Source: an uncultured bacterium (lineage in GTDB: Bacteria; Verrucomicrobiota; Kiritimatiellia; RFP12; UBA1067). Taken from it: DNA of 59,358 nt. The position numbers and the translations under genes were made by a program. The stretch's first letter is position 1; each line of letters opens with the position of its first letter. Below the pieces are notes generated by a model that ran no database searches, was not told the DNA's origin, and saw only the letters and a list, made by a program, of their open reading frames with translations. The stretch spans positions 1 through 59,358 of the forward strand of contig CACXRO010000011.1 in the NCBI GenBank assembly GCA_902770045.1. The letters run 5' to 3'. Shown here in pieces: positions 35,495 through 43,270 of the stretch.

Positions 35495-37213
35495 TCACCT
35501 GGCCGCGGCGCGGATCGCGTCGTGCGCCTTCTTCAGCGCCGCGGGGTCGAACTTGAGCACCTTGCGGTCGTAGGTCATGATGCCGTTGATCTCGCCCTCG
35601 ACGTCGGTCGTCTGGGTGTAGACCGCGCCGCCGAGCCCCTTCTTCGCAAGCCCGGCCACGTGGGCGGAGAGGTCGACGTACTTCTGCTGCAGCGCGACGC
35701 GGTTGGTGTCCCCGCCGGTATTGCCGTAGCCCCAGGCGTCTTCGGTCCAGAGGTGGCCGGCCACACGGCAGCCGATGCCGCCGTACTCGCCGAGGAAGCT
35801 GACGCGGCCAGGGTTCGTCGCGTGCATCGACGGACGGAAGTTGTAGTCGTGGCGATCGACCGAGTCACACGAGACCGGCTCGCCCTCGGCCGGGAACTTC
35901 GTCCACGCCCTGTCCTTCGCGTCGTGGCCCTTGTCGCCGCCCTCGAAGTCGCGCCAGCCGCTCGGACCGTTCACGAGCCGGTGCGACGGATCGTACTCCC
36001 GCGTCCATCTGAGCGTGTCAGCGGTGAGCACGTCGCACGGCTGCGTCCAGCTCTCGTTGTAGGGAATCCACATCACGATCGAGGGAACCGCCATCAGCTC
36101 GTCCATAACCCCCTTCCACTCGCGGCGCACCGAACCGTAGGCCACGTTCGCGTGGGCGAAGTTGAAGAGCTTGGTGCTGTCGCCGGAAGGCATGTCCTGG
36201 AGGACGAGGATGCCCAGCTTGTCGCAGAGCCAGTAGTACCTGAGCGGCTCGACCTTGATGTGCTTGCGCATCATGTTGTAGCCGCAGCGCTTGAGCGTCG
36301 CGATGTCGTGCTCCATCGCCTCGTCGGAAGGCGGGGTGAGCAGTCCGTCCGGCCACCAGCCCTGGTCGAGCGTGCCGATGATGAAGTACGGCTGGTTGTT
36401 GAGGAAGAACCTGAGCACGCCGTCCTTGTCCTTCGCCTTCCTGAAGCCCTTGGGCATCGCAATCTCGAAGCGGCGTCCTCCGCGCCCCTTGCCGCGGGCG
36501 ACGACCTTGCCGTCCGAGTCCTTCACCTCAACCTCGACCTCGGCGCGCGGCTCCTCGCCGTTCACCTCGAAGCAGAAGGCAACCTTGCCCGCGTCGATGT
36601 CGGGGATGGCGTTGAAGCGCTCGATCCAGGTCTCGGGCACGGACTCCATCCACACGCTCTTCCAGATGCCCGAGACGCGCGTATAGAAGCAGCCCTTCGG
36701 CTCCAGCGCCTGCTTGCCGAGCGAATTGACGAAGCCCTCGGTCGGATCCCACACCCTGACGAGCAGGTCGTTCGACCCCTTCCGCACCAGCTCGGTGACA
36801 TCGTAGGAGAAGCCGGTCTGCGCACCCTCGTGGGGAATGCCGGCCTCGACGCCGTTCACGAACACCTGCGCGCGGAAGTCAACGCCGTCGAAGCGGAGGA
36901 TCAGCCGACGGCCGGCGACGGGCTCGGCGTCGAAAGTGCGGCGGTACTCGATCATCTCGCCGGCGGCGGTAAGCCGTCCAACGCCGGAAAGCGCGGACTC
37001 GATCGGGAACGGGACGAGGATCTTGCCCGCGGCGATCTTGCGCACGATGCCCTCGACGTCGTTCGAGACGATGGTGTAGTTCCAGGTGCCGTTCAGGCAT
37101 GCCCAGCCATCGCGCACCATCTGCGGACGCGGGTATTCGCGCCAGGCGTTCTCAGCCGTCACCTTTTCACCAAACGCGGTCATCATCGCCGCCGCCAGCA
37201 TTGCACTCAGCAT
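35495..37213 (-). CDS. Exported GH2-family glycosidase with shortened sandwich domain
   Basis: A 572-residue protein. ATG 37213 (MLSAMLAAAMMTAFG, signal peptide) follows AGAAAGGA; a farther frame extension is not supported. The N-terminal jelly roll (WNYTIVSNDVEG ... FDGVDFRAQVFVNG) and barrel (NNQPYFIIGTLDQGWWPDG, MMRKHIKVEPLRYYWLCDKLG) fit GH2 beta-galactosidase/glucuronidase relatives. Acid/base Glu lies in WIPYNESW (near 384) and a nucleophile Glu in GEYGG (near 471). Between FEIAMP and KGFRKAKDKDG, the usual stretch ending in YFGMRK seems missing (about 35 residues). Substrate unknown. Confidence 0.82.
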   Translation of the reverse strand: MLSAMLAAAMMTAFGEKVTAENAWREYPRPQMVRDGWACLNGTWNYTIVSNDVEGIVRKIAAGKILVPFPIESALSGVGRLTAAGEMIEYRRTFDAEPVAGRRLILRFDGVDFRAQVFVNGVEAGIPHEGAQTGFSYDVTELVRKGSNDLLVRVWDPTEGFVNSLGKQALEPKGCFYTRVSGIWKSVWMESVPETWIERFNAIPDIDAGKVAFCFEVNGEEPRAEVEVEVKDSDGKVVARGKGRGGRRFEIAMPKGFRKAKDKDGVLRFFLNNQPYFIIGTLDQGWWPDGLLTPPSDEAMEHDIATLKRCGYNMMRKHIKVEPLRYYWLCDKLGILVLQDMPSGDSTKLFNFAHANVAYGSVRREWKGVMDELMAVPSIVMWIPYNESWTQPCDVLTADTLRWTREYDPSHRLVNGPSGWRDFEGGDKGHDAKDRAWTKFPAEGEPVSCDSVDRHDYNFRPSMHATNPGRVSFLGEYGGIGCRVAGHLWTEDAWGYGNTGGDTNRVALQQKYVDLSAHVAGLAKKGLGGAVYTQTTDVEGEINGIMTYDRKVLKFDPAALKKAHDAIRAAAR

Positions 37214-37246
37214 GTTGTTTCCTTTCTGTTGGGTATGTTGGAGTGT

Positions 37247-37255
37247 ATTATACCA
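37247..37255 (-). promoter_or_regulatory. Extended -10 promoter of the GH2-GH109-helicase unit
   Basis: Minus-strand ATATGGTATAATACACTCC; TATAAT at 37247-37252. Short leader of about 27 nt with AGAAAGGA. AACCACGAA repeat unit directly upstream. Confidence 0.72.
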
Positions 37256-37265
37256 TATTCGTGGT

Positions 37266-38537
37266 TCAGGGGGCATAGCCGGGGATGTTGGCGCCCGGCT
37301 GCGACACGAAGCGGATGCGCTCGACGTCGAGGCACTTCACCTCGCCTTCGTTCCTGAGGAAGGTCATCGACCTGTCGGTGCGGTTGATCTGGGTCGAGTC
37401 GCGGATGACGAGGCTTTCCACCTTTGCGCCGCGGCCGATGCCGATGGTCGGCACCTCGGGAACCGCGCTCTCGTCCCGCACCAGTCCCGAAATCCTCACG
37501 CTGCCGACGTCGAGGCGGCCCTCGATCCTCACCACCTCCATCGGCGCGAGCTTCGCCACGCAGTTGGACGGCTGGAGGCACTTCGCGACCGTGCAGTTCT
37601 CGATGACGATATTGTCGAACCTGCCGCGCGGACGGTCGGTCCAGGCGAAGAAGTGGGTAAGCCCGACGGCGTAGCGATAGAAGGTGCCGTGGATGTTCCT
37701 GATGGTGATGTTCCGCACGTCGCCGCCGGTCGAGAGCAGACGCACGGCCGAGTGGCAGCCGACGGAGAAGACGCCGTCCACCACGATGTCGGAGATCGGC
37801 TCGCCCTCGGCGTCGGTATGGTCGGTGTCGTTGGAGTTGAAGGCAAGGAGGTCGTCCCAACACGCGCCCCTGAGATTGGTGATGCGGCCGTGATGGCTCC
37901 CGCCGTCGAAGTGGATGCCGTCCATGCACGCCCGCACCGGATTGAAGGTCTCGTAGTCGAAGGTTACGTCGTCGACGACGAAGTTGGACAGCCTTTCGCC
38001 GCGGAAACCGAAGGTGGTCGGGTTGCGCAGGGTGACGCCTCGGAGCGTGAAGCCGTCGACGCGGCGGAAGTCCATCAGGAAGCCGTCGTAGCCCTTGGGA
38101 CGCTCGGCTGCCGGAGGCAGCTCCTTGACCGCGGAATACGGCTGGCCGACGTGCTTCTCGAGCCACAGCGCCGGATACTGGCGCAGGTTGTCGTTGTCCC
38201 ACACGCCGCCGGTCACCGCCACGTTGCGGTTGCCGCGGACGGGGTCGCGGTTGGCTATCATGGTGCAGCTGGACTTCGGCGCGAGGCGGACTCGGGTAAA
38301 GCGGTCGAGCCGCAGCTCCTGTCCGGAACCGACGCGGAGCGTGCTGGATATGAGGTATTCCTTCGGCGGCGGCGGCAGGTAGACGCAGGCCGCGCCGGAG
38401 TCGAGACGACGCTGGATTGCCGCGGTGTCGTCGTGCACGCCGTCGCCGACGAGGTCGCCGTCCGCCGCCAGGACGGCGGCGGAAAGCACGGTAGCCGCGA
38501 GGGCGACGGGGAAAAGGCGATGTACAGGCGTATTCAC
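37266..38537 (-). CDS. Exported GH28-like right-handed beta-helix protein
   Basis: A 423-residue protein with a signal peptide (VALAATVLSAAVLA) and the opening motif DGVHDDTAAIQRRL, typical of pectate-lyase/polygalacturonase folds. Two acidic pairs stand where polygalacturonases carry theirs: CMDGIHF and WDDLLAFNSND. The usual GHG motif is replaced by GCHSAVRLLS. It is homologous to the middle module of the fusion enzyme at 50365-53907. GTG start overlaps the tsaB stop (GTGA), so it is the last gene of the prfB unit. Pectin-type substrate inferred. Confidence 0.78.
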   Translation of the reverse strand: MNTPVHRLFPVALAATVLSAAVLAADGDLVGDGVHDDTAAIQRRLDSGAACVYLPPPPKEYLISSTLRVGSGQELRLDRFTRVRLAPKSSCTMIANRDPVRGNRNVAVTGGVWDNDNLRQYPALWLEKHVGQPYSAVKELPPAAERPKGYDGFLMDFRRVDGFTLRGVTLRNPTTFGFRGERLSNFVVDDVTFDYETFNPVRACMDGIHFDGGSHHGRITNLRGACWDDLLAFNSNDTDHTDAEGEPISDIVVDGVFSVGCHSAVRLLSTGGDVRNITIRNIHGTFYRYAVGLTHFFAWTDRPRGRFDNIVIENCTVAKCLQPSNCVAKLAPMEVVRIEGRLDVGSVRISGLVRDESAVPEVPTIGIGRGAKVESLVIRDSTQINRTDRSMTFLRNEGEVKCLDVERIRFVSQPGANIPGYAP

Positions 38538-39073
38538 GGGCGAACGGCGGGCGAGAGGTAGATCGGGCGCGGCTCGGGCGCGAGCGCGCCGGGATGCGCC
38601 TCGGCATAGGCGCGGAGCCCTTCCGCCGTCGGCTTCCGCTCGCCGAGATAGCGTTCGCCGAACGCAGCGGCGAGCGATTCGCCGATGCGCGCATGGTCGG
38701 GCGAGACCACTTTCGCCGCGGACGGCACCGCGTCCCTCAGCTCCGGCTCGGAAAGGAGCCGCACCTCCGGCGCGCCGCTTTCGCCACCGTCGAAGAGCGC
38801 GAGCCAGCGCATCCCCTTCCGCGCGTCGCCGACCACCGCGAGCGGAAACGAGTCCGCCGCGCCGGCGACAGCGCAGGGCGACGGCAGGCCAAGGACCTCG
38901 CAGCCGCTCCCGACCGACCAGCCGGTCGCGAAGGCGATTGCCGCGCGCACGCCGGCGAAGCTGCCGGGGCCGGTGCCGACCACGATGCGCCCGGCGCCGG
39001 CAAGGTCCAGTTCCGCAGTCCAGGCGCCGTCACGCGCCGGACCGCACGACTTCTCGATGTATATCGTCTTCAT
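38534..39073 (-). CDS. tsaB: tRNA threonylcarbamoyladenosine biosynthesis protein TsaB
   Basis: A 179-residue ASKHA-fold protein (MKTIYIEKSCG). The signature VVGTGPGSFAGVRAAIAFAT (near 30-48) is diagnostic of TsaB (YeaZ), the partner of TsaD in making t6A37 on ANN-decoding tRNAs. Somewhat shorter than the E. coli protein (231 aa), mostly at the C-terminus. Start ATG overlaps the upstream gene stop (ATGA). tsaC, tsaD and tsaE are not in the window. Confidence 0.85.
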   Translation of the reverse strand: MKTIYIEKSCGPARDGAWTAELDLAGAGRIVVGTGPGSFAGVRAAIAFATGWSVGSGCEVLGLPSPCAVAGAADSFPLAVVGDARKGMRWLALFDGGESGAPEVRLLSEPELRDAVPSAAKVVSPDHARIGESLAAAFGERYLGERKPTAEGLRAYAEAHPGALAPEPRPIYLSPAVRP

Positions 39074-40536
39074 TTCGCCTTTTTGAGCCTGTAGTACTGC
39101 TCCACGCCATAGGGAAAGTCGGTCTGGACGAAGTTCCCGACCCTTGGCCCGACGAGCGTGAACGACTTGTTGTAGCCGGTGAAAATCCACGGACACTCCT
39201 CGCGCACGATCTCCTGGCAGCGGCGCCAGTCGTCGCGCTCGTACGCCGCGTCGAACTCGGCGTTCGAGAAGTTGGAGTGGTTGACGCCCGGCGAGGAGTT
39301 GGGGCCGTAGAAAAGCTGCAGGAAGTTCTGCGCGTCCGGGTAGTCGCCAACCCACGCCATCCGGTAAAGCTGCACGCGCCCTTCGTTGACGGCGTTCAGG
39401 AACGCGTCCCAGGTCATGAAGTCCAGCTCCAGCCTGATGCCGATGCGCTCGAAGAACGCCGCCATCAGCTCGCCGGCGGCGCGGCTCTCCTGGGAAGGAC
39501 GCCCGATGGCGAGCGACAGCGTGAGCCGGCGGCCGGTCGCGGGGTCGATTCCGTTCGCGTAGCCGGACTCGGCCATCAGCCGCCGCGCGCGGTCGAGGTC
39601 GAAGGAATAGGCGAACGGCTCGTCCACGCGGTCGGCGACGCCCGGCGGCACCGGGCCGTTCGCCGGAGCCACCCTGCCGTTGCAGAACTTCGCCCACTCC
39701 TGGAAGTCGAAGGCGCAGTTGAGCGCCTGCCTCAGGGAGCGGTTCTGGCCGAGCACCCGGTCGCGCATGTTGACGCCGACGTAGGCGACCTCCAGCATCG
39801 GCATGGAGTGGAGCCTCACGCCCATCCGCTCCAGGGCTGGCGAGAGCCTGCCGTCCTTCCCCACCACCGCGTCGAAATTGTCGCGCGAGACGTCGCCGAG
39901 GAAGTCGAGTTCGCCGCGGAGGAACATGAGCCATTGGGTAGAGAGGTCGTCCACCACCAGGTATCTGACGGTCGAGAATCCGTCGCCGGAGTAAGGCGTG
40001 CCGTCCGGGCCGCGGCGGCGCTCGAAGACCATCTCGTGGTTCTTCCGCCACTTGACGAGCTCGTAGGGTCCGGTGCCGGAGCCGTCCGCCGCCTTTACCG
40101 CGGCGGCCGAGAGCGCCATCAGCCACGGGAAGTGGCGCACGCGGCGCTTGAGGCGGATCTCCACCGTCATGTCATCGACCGCGCGCACGGTGTCCACGTC
40201 CGCCATCACCCAGCCGTTCGGCGACACCACCTCCTTCGACCTGAGCCGCTCGAGCGCGCGCACGATGTCGCCGGCGAAGATCCGGCGCGGTGCGGGGCGC
40301 GGGGCGAGGCGGAAGACGTACCTGAGCCCGCCATCCGACACCTCCGGCATTTCACAGAGTCCGGGCGCGAGCCGGTACGGGCGCGCCGCGTAGTCGATCG
40401 AAAGCGGGGTCTCGTAGACGAGCTGGACCGCGCGCGCGTCGTAGGCGCTCTGCGCCATCGCCGGGTCCATGGTGGAGACGCGCTCGAGCGGACGCGTGAA
40501 CGCCGCCGCGACGAGGACTGCCGCGGCCGCCGTCAT
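39070..40536 (-). CDS. OppA/DppA-type extracellular solute-binding protein
   Basis: A 488-residue family-5 solute-binding protein for peptides or related solutes. A short signal-like N-terminus (MTAAAAVLVAAAFT) lacks a lipobox Cys. Family segments include LVYETPLSIDYAARPYRLAP, SGTGPYELVKWRKN, AYVGVNMRD, LRQALNCAFD and NFLQLFYGPNSSPGVNHSNF. No permease or ATPase genes are adjacent, so its transporter is elsewhere or it works alone. The ATG overlaps the DciA-like stop (ATGA). Confidence 0.85.
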   Translation of the reverse strand: MTAAAAVLVAAAFTRPLERVSTMDPAMAQSAYDARAVQLVYETPLSIDYAARPYRLAPGLCEMPEVSDGGLRYVFRLAPRPAPRRIFAGDIVRALERLRSKEVVSPNGWVMADVDTVRAVDDMTVEIRLKRRVRHFPWLMALSAAAVKAADGSGTGPYELVKWRKNHEMVFERRRGPDGTPYSGDGFSTVRYLVVDDLSTQWLMFLRGELDFLGDVSRDNFDAVVGKDGRLSPALERMGVRLHSMPMLEVAYVGVNMRDRVLGQNRSLRQALNCAFDFQEWAKFCNGRVAPANGPVPPGVADRVDEPFAYSFDLDRARRLMAESGYANGIDPATGRRLTLSLAIGRPSQESRAAGELMAAFFERIGIRLELDFMTWDAFLNAVNEGRVQLYRMAWVGDYPDAQNFLQLFYGPNSSPGVNHSNFSNAEFDAAYERDDWRRCQEIVREECPWIFTGYNKSFTLVGPRVGNFVQTDFPYGVEQYYRLKKAK

Positions 40537-40865
40537 CGCGAATGGATCTCCAGCCTGAGGTCCACGCGCTTCGGCGCGCCCGGGAGCGCGGCGAGGCGGC
40601 GCGCCATCGCGCGCAGCTTCGGCCGCAGCGAAAAGAGGATCGGCGCGCTGCGGACGTAGAGAAAGATGATGCCGCCGTCATAGCGGCCGGGAACGGCGGG
40701 GACGCCGGGGAAGAGCTCGGCCCAGCGGTCGGCAAGCGAGTCGAAGAAGTCGTTGCGCTCGGTCACCAGGTCCTTAAACGCGGCGTCGACCGCCGAGCCG
40801 AAGGACCTGTGCCTTCCGCGCTGGTCCAGGCCGACTGCCTTGCCGTATAGGTTCCTGTCTTCCAC
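40533..40865 (-). CDS. DUF721 / DciA-like small protein
   Basis: A 110-residue protein starting at GTG 40865. The segment LADRWAELFPGVPAV, then GGIIFLYVRSAPILFSLRPK and VDLRLEI follow the DUF721 pattern (W..v.G, L.V.v.S..W...L, LR). DUF721 includes DciA, the ancestral loader of the replicative helicase; this copy is short and lacks a nearby dnaA or gyrB, so the function is uncertain. It sits between prfB (23-nt gap) and the solute-binding protein. Confidence 0.5.
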   Translation of the reverse strand: MEDRNLYGKAVGLDQRGRHRSFGSAVDAAFKDLVTERNDFFDSLADRWAELFPGVPAVPGRYDGGIIFLYVRSAPILFSLRPKLRAMARRLAALPGAPKRVDLRLEIHSR

Positions 40866-40888
40866 CTAACTACCCAACCATATAACCA

Positions 40889-42028
40889 CTACTTCGCCGC
40901 CTTCATCTGGAGCCAGGCCTCGATGAAAGGCTGCAGGTTGCCGTCCATCACCCCGTCGACGTCGCTCGTCTCGTACTCGGTGCGGAGGTCCTTGACCATG
41001 GTGTAGGGGCAGAACACGTAGGAGCGGATCTGCGACCCCCAGCCGTTCTCGCTCTTTGCGCCGTAGAAGCGGTCCATCTCGGCCTTCTTCTGGTCCTCGT
41101 AGTACTCGTAGAGCTGGGCCTTGAGCATCGCCATGGCCTTCTCCTTGTTCATGTGCTGCGAGCGCTCCTTCTGGCAGGCGACGACGATGCCGGTCGGGAG
41201 GTGGGTAAGTCGCACGGCGGAGTCGGTCTTGTTGACGTGCTGGCCGCCGGCGCCGCCGGAGCGGTAGGTGTCGACCCTGAGGTCTTCGTCCTTGATCTCG
41301 ACTTCGATGTCGTCGTTGATCTCGGCGACCGTCTCCATCGACGCAAAGCTCGTCTGGCGGCGCTTGTTCGCGTCGAACGGCGAGATGCGCACAAGGCGGT
41401 GGATGCCGCGCTCGGCCTTGAGCATGCCGAAGGCGTACGGACCTTCGACGCGGAAGTAGACGTCCTTGTAGCCGGCCTCTTCGCCGGGCTGGATGTCGTA
41501 CTCCTCGACCTTCCAGCCCTGGCCCTCGGCGTAGCGCTGGTACATGCGGTAGAGCATCGCCACCCAGTCGCACGCCTCGGTGCCGCCCTGGCCGGCGTGG
41601 AGCTTCACGAACACGTTGCACTGGTCGAACTTGCCGCCGAGCAGCGACTGGAGGCGCAGCTTTGCGAAGAAGCCCTCGGCCTTGGCGCATTCGGCGAGCA
41701 CGTCGCGGAGCGCGGCCTCGCGGGCCTCGCCCTCCTCGGCCTCGGCAAGCTCGAACATCACCTCGGCGTCCTCGACCGTCTTCGAGAGGCTGTCGAACGG
41801 CACCACGTAGGCGCGCTCCGCGTTGGTCGCGGCGATCGTCTCGCGCGCCTTGGCCTGGTTGCTCCAGAAGTCTGCCGACGCCTGCTCGGCCTCGAGCGCG
41901 GCGAGCTTGGAGCGGCGCTCTTCCACCTTGATGTAGCCGGACATCTCGCCGACGCGCGACTTGAGGTCCGCGACCTTCTGCCGGACCTCCTCTGCCTCAA
42001 GCAGCTTTTCCTTCTTCTCCTCCGCCAT
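40889..42028 (-). CDS. prfB: Peptide chain release factor 2
   Basis: A 379-residue RF2 that terminates at UGA and UAA codons. The stop-recognition tripeptide SPF is in [15 protein letters not shown] (near 213) and the catalytic GGQ in [17 protein letters not shown] (near 259). Unlike most prfB genes, the frame is continuous from [10 protein letters not shown]; no in-frame UGA or programmed +1 frameshift site is seen after the usual GY(L/I) position. ATG 42028 is chosen as it lies 9 nt after the TATAAT box, implying a leaderless mRNA. First gene of a unit with the DciA-like gene, the binding protein, tsaB and the GH28-like gene. Confidence 0.95.
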   Translation of the reverse strand: MAEEKKEKLLEAEEVRQKVADLKSRVGEMSGYIKVEERRSKLAALEAEQASADFWSNQAKARETIAATNAERAYVVPFDSLSKTVEDAEVMFELAEAEEGEAREAALRDVLAECAKAEGFFAKLRLQSLLGGKFDQCNVFVKLHAGQGGTEACDWVAMLYRMYQRYAEGQGWKVEEYDIQPGEEAGYKDVYFRVEGPYAFGMLKAERGIHRLVRISPFDANKRRQTSFASMETVAEINDDIEVEIKDEDLRVDTYRSGGAGGQHVNKTDSAVRLTHLPTGIVVACQKERSQHMNKEKAMAMLKAQLYEYYEDQKKAEMDRFYGAKSENGWGSQIRSYVFCPYTMVKDLRTEYETSDVDGVMDGNLQPFIEAWLQMKAAK

Positions 42029-42037
42029 AGTGCGCGT

Positions 42038-42046
42038 ATTATACCA
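42038..42046 (-). promoter_or_regulatory. Extended -10 promoter of prfB
   Basis: Minus-strand TTTGGTATAATACGCGCACT then ATG; TATAAT at 42038-42043. Confidence 0.75.
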
Positions 42047-42077
42047 AATTTCTCGGCACACGCGGCAGTCATCATCT

Positions 42078-42139
42078 GCCAACGCATCAAAAACCGAACA
42101 TTCCCCTATGGGGTGCATGGATCATTTTGATGCGTTGGC
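42078..42139. repeat. 62-nt inverted repeat between mraY and prfB
   Basis: Perfect 15-bp arms GCCAACGCATCAAAA (42078-42092) and TTTTGATGCGTTGGC (42125-42139). The loop holds a second palindrome CCCCTATGGGG. It starts 8 nt after the mraY stop. No T-run follows either arm, so it is not a standard intrinsic terminator; it could be an end-protecting hairpin or a small mobile repeat. Confidence 0.6.
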
Positions 42140-42147
42140 CCTATCGG

Positions 42148-43254
42148 TCAGCGAACCTTGAGCAGCACCAGCAGCAGCACCGGCATCACCGCCAGCTGCA
42201 GCAGCACGAAGCGCATCAGCACCTGGGCGTTCGACCACTTGAGGTTCTTCTTGCAGTGGTCGTGCAGCGGGAAGCGGATGCGGCGGATGATGCTGCCCTC
42301 GCCGATGTCGAAGCCGAAGCGCTTGGCGAGCCTGAGGAGGACGAGCTTCCCGAGCCCGCCGCCGCCGTTCACCAGCACGATCGGCGCGAGCGCGAGGACG
42401 ATGAGCGGATCGCCGGTCATCAGCGACGCGGTGGCGACGAGGATGCCCAGGAAACGGCTCCCCGCGTCGCCCATCAGCACCTTCGACGGCTCCGCGTTGT
42501 ACCAGAGGTAGCCCGCGAACGCGCCAGCGACCGTCATCACCACGATTGCCCAGCGCGCCGCCTCGGCGTAGACCGGGATGAGGAAGTAGTGCGCGACCGG
42601 CCGGTAGCCGACCACCACGTAGAGGACGAACGCCAGCATCGCGAGCGCGATCACCGTGAGCGTCCCCGCAAGGCCGTCCACGCCGTCCGAGCAGTTCGTC
42701 GCGTTCATCGTGAACCAGAGGATCGCCGCCGCCGCCGGCACGTAGAGGTACCACGGCACGAGCCAGATGCCCTTCACAAACGGCAGCCAGGTGATCATCG
42801 CCGGCGACGAGCCCGCCACCGGCTCGGCGTGGCCGAGGAACACGAAGACCGCGATCGCCACCGACACCACCGCGTCCAGCAGCCCCTTCTTCAGCTCGCC
42901 CCACGGAACCGCCGCGCGGTCGTCGAGATAGCCGAAGAGCATCGCCGCGTAGAGCGAGAGCATCGCCGCCATGTCCCAGAGCTTAAGCGGCGCGAAGAGG
43001 ACGATCGCCGGAAGCGCGATGAGCGAGACCCAGAAGCCAGCCCCGGTCGGCTTGCCCGCGCTGCGCATGCCACCCATGTCGCCGAGGATCGCCTTGCCGC
43101 GGTCGCGCGGCAGCCGGTCCCAAAGCCGCGGCAGCGCGAAGTAGACCGCGAGCGCGGCGGCGAAGGTGCCGCCCGCGAGGAGGAAGACGTGGGACTGCAG
43201 AAGCCGGAACGGCCCCCAGTACCCCTTGAGAACTTCGGCGATGTAGTAGAGCAT
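42148..43254 (-). CDS. mraY: Phospho-MurNAc-pentapeptide transferase
   Basis: A 368-residue polytopic inner-membrane enzyme that makes lipid I for peptidoglycan. About ten hydrophobic segments are visible. Active-site signatures: YLDDRAAV (near 108), NATNCSDGVDGLAG (NxxNxxDGxDGLA pattern) and MGDAGSR; the C-terminal part RFPLHDHCKKNLKWSNAQVLMRF fits MraY rather than WecA. The Asn-Cys-Ser variant in the second motif is unusual (commonly NLTDG). ATG 43254 is 7 nt after a TATAAT box. Isolated from the usual mur/fts cluster. Confidence 0.9.
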   Translation of the reverse strand: MLYYIAEVLKGYWGPFRLLQSHVFLLAGGTFAAALAVYFALPRLWDRLPRDRGKAILGDMGGMRSAGKPTGAGFWVSLIALPAIVLFAPLKLWDMAAMLSLYAAMLFGYLDDRAAVPWGELKKGLLDAVVSVAIAVFVFLGHAEPVAGSSPAMITWLPFVKGIWLVPWYLYVPAAAAILWFTMNATNCSDGVDGLAGTLTVIALAMLAFVLYVVVGYRPVAHYFLIPVYAEAARWAIVVMTVAGAFAGYLWYNAEPSKVLMGDAGSRFLGILVATASLMTGDPLIVLALAPIVLVNGGGGLGKLVLLRLAKRFGFDIGEGSIIRRIRFPLHDHCKKNLKWSNAQVLMRFVLLQLAVMPVLLLVLLKVR

Positions 43255-43261
43255 AAGGCGT

Positions 43262-43270
43262 ATTATACCA
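43262..43270 (-). promoter_or_regulatory. Extended -10 promoter of mraY inside prmA stop
   Basis: Minus-strand GTTGTGGTATAATACGCCTT then ATG. The prmA stop TAA (43263-43265) lies within TATAAT (43262-43267). Confidence 0.75.

Noticed and set aside
42029..42118. N-terminal extension of prfB to ATG 42118
   Set aside because: It would translate the promoter (WYNTR from the TATAAT region) and the inverted repeat; RF2 homology begins near MAEEKKEK.
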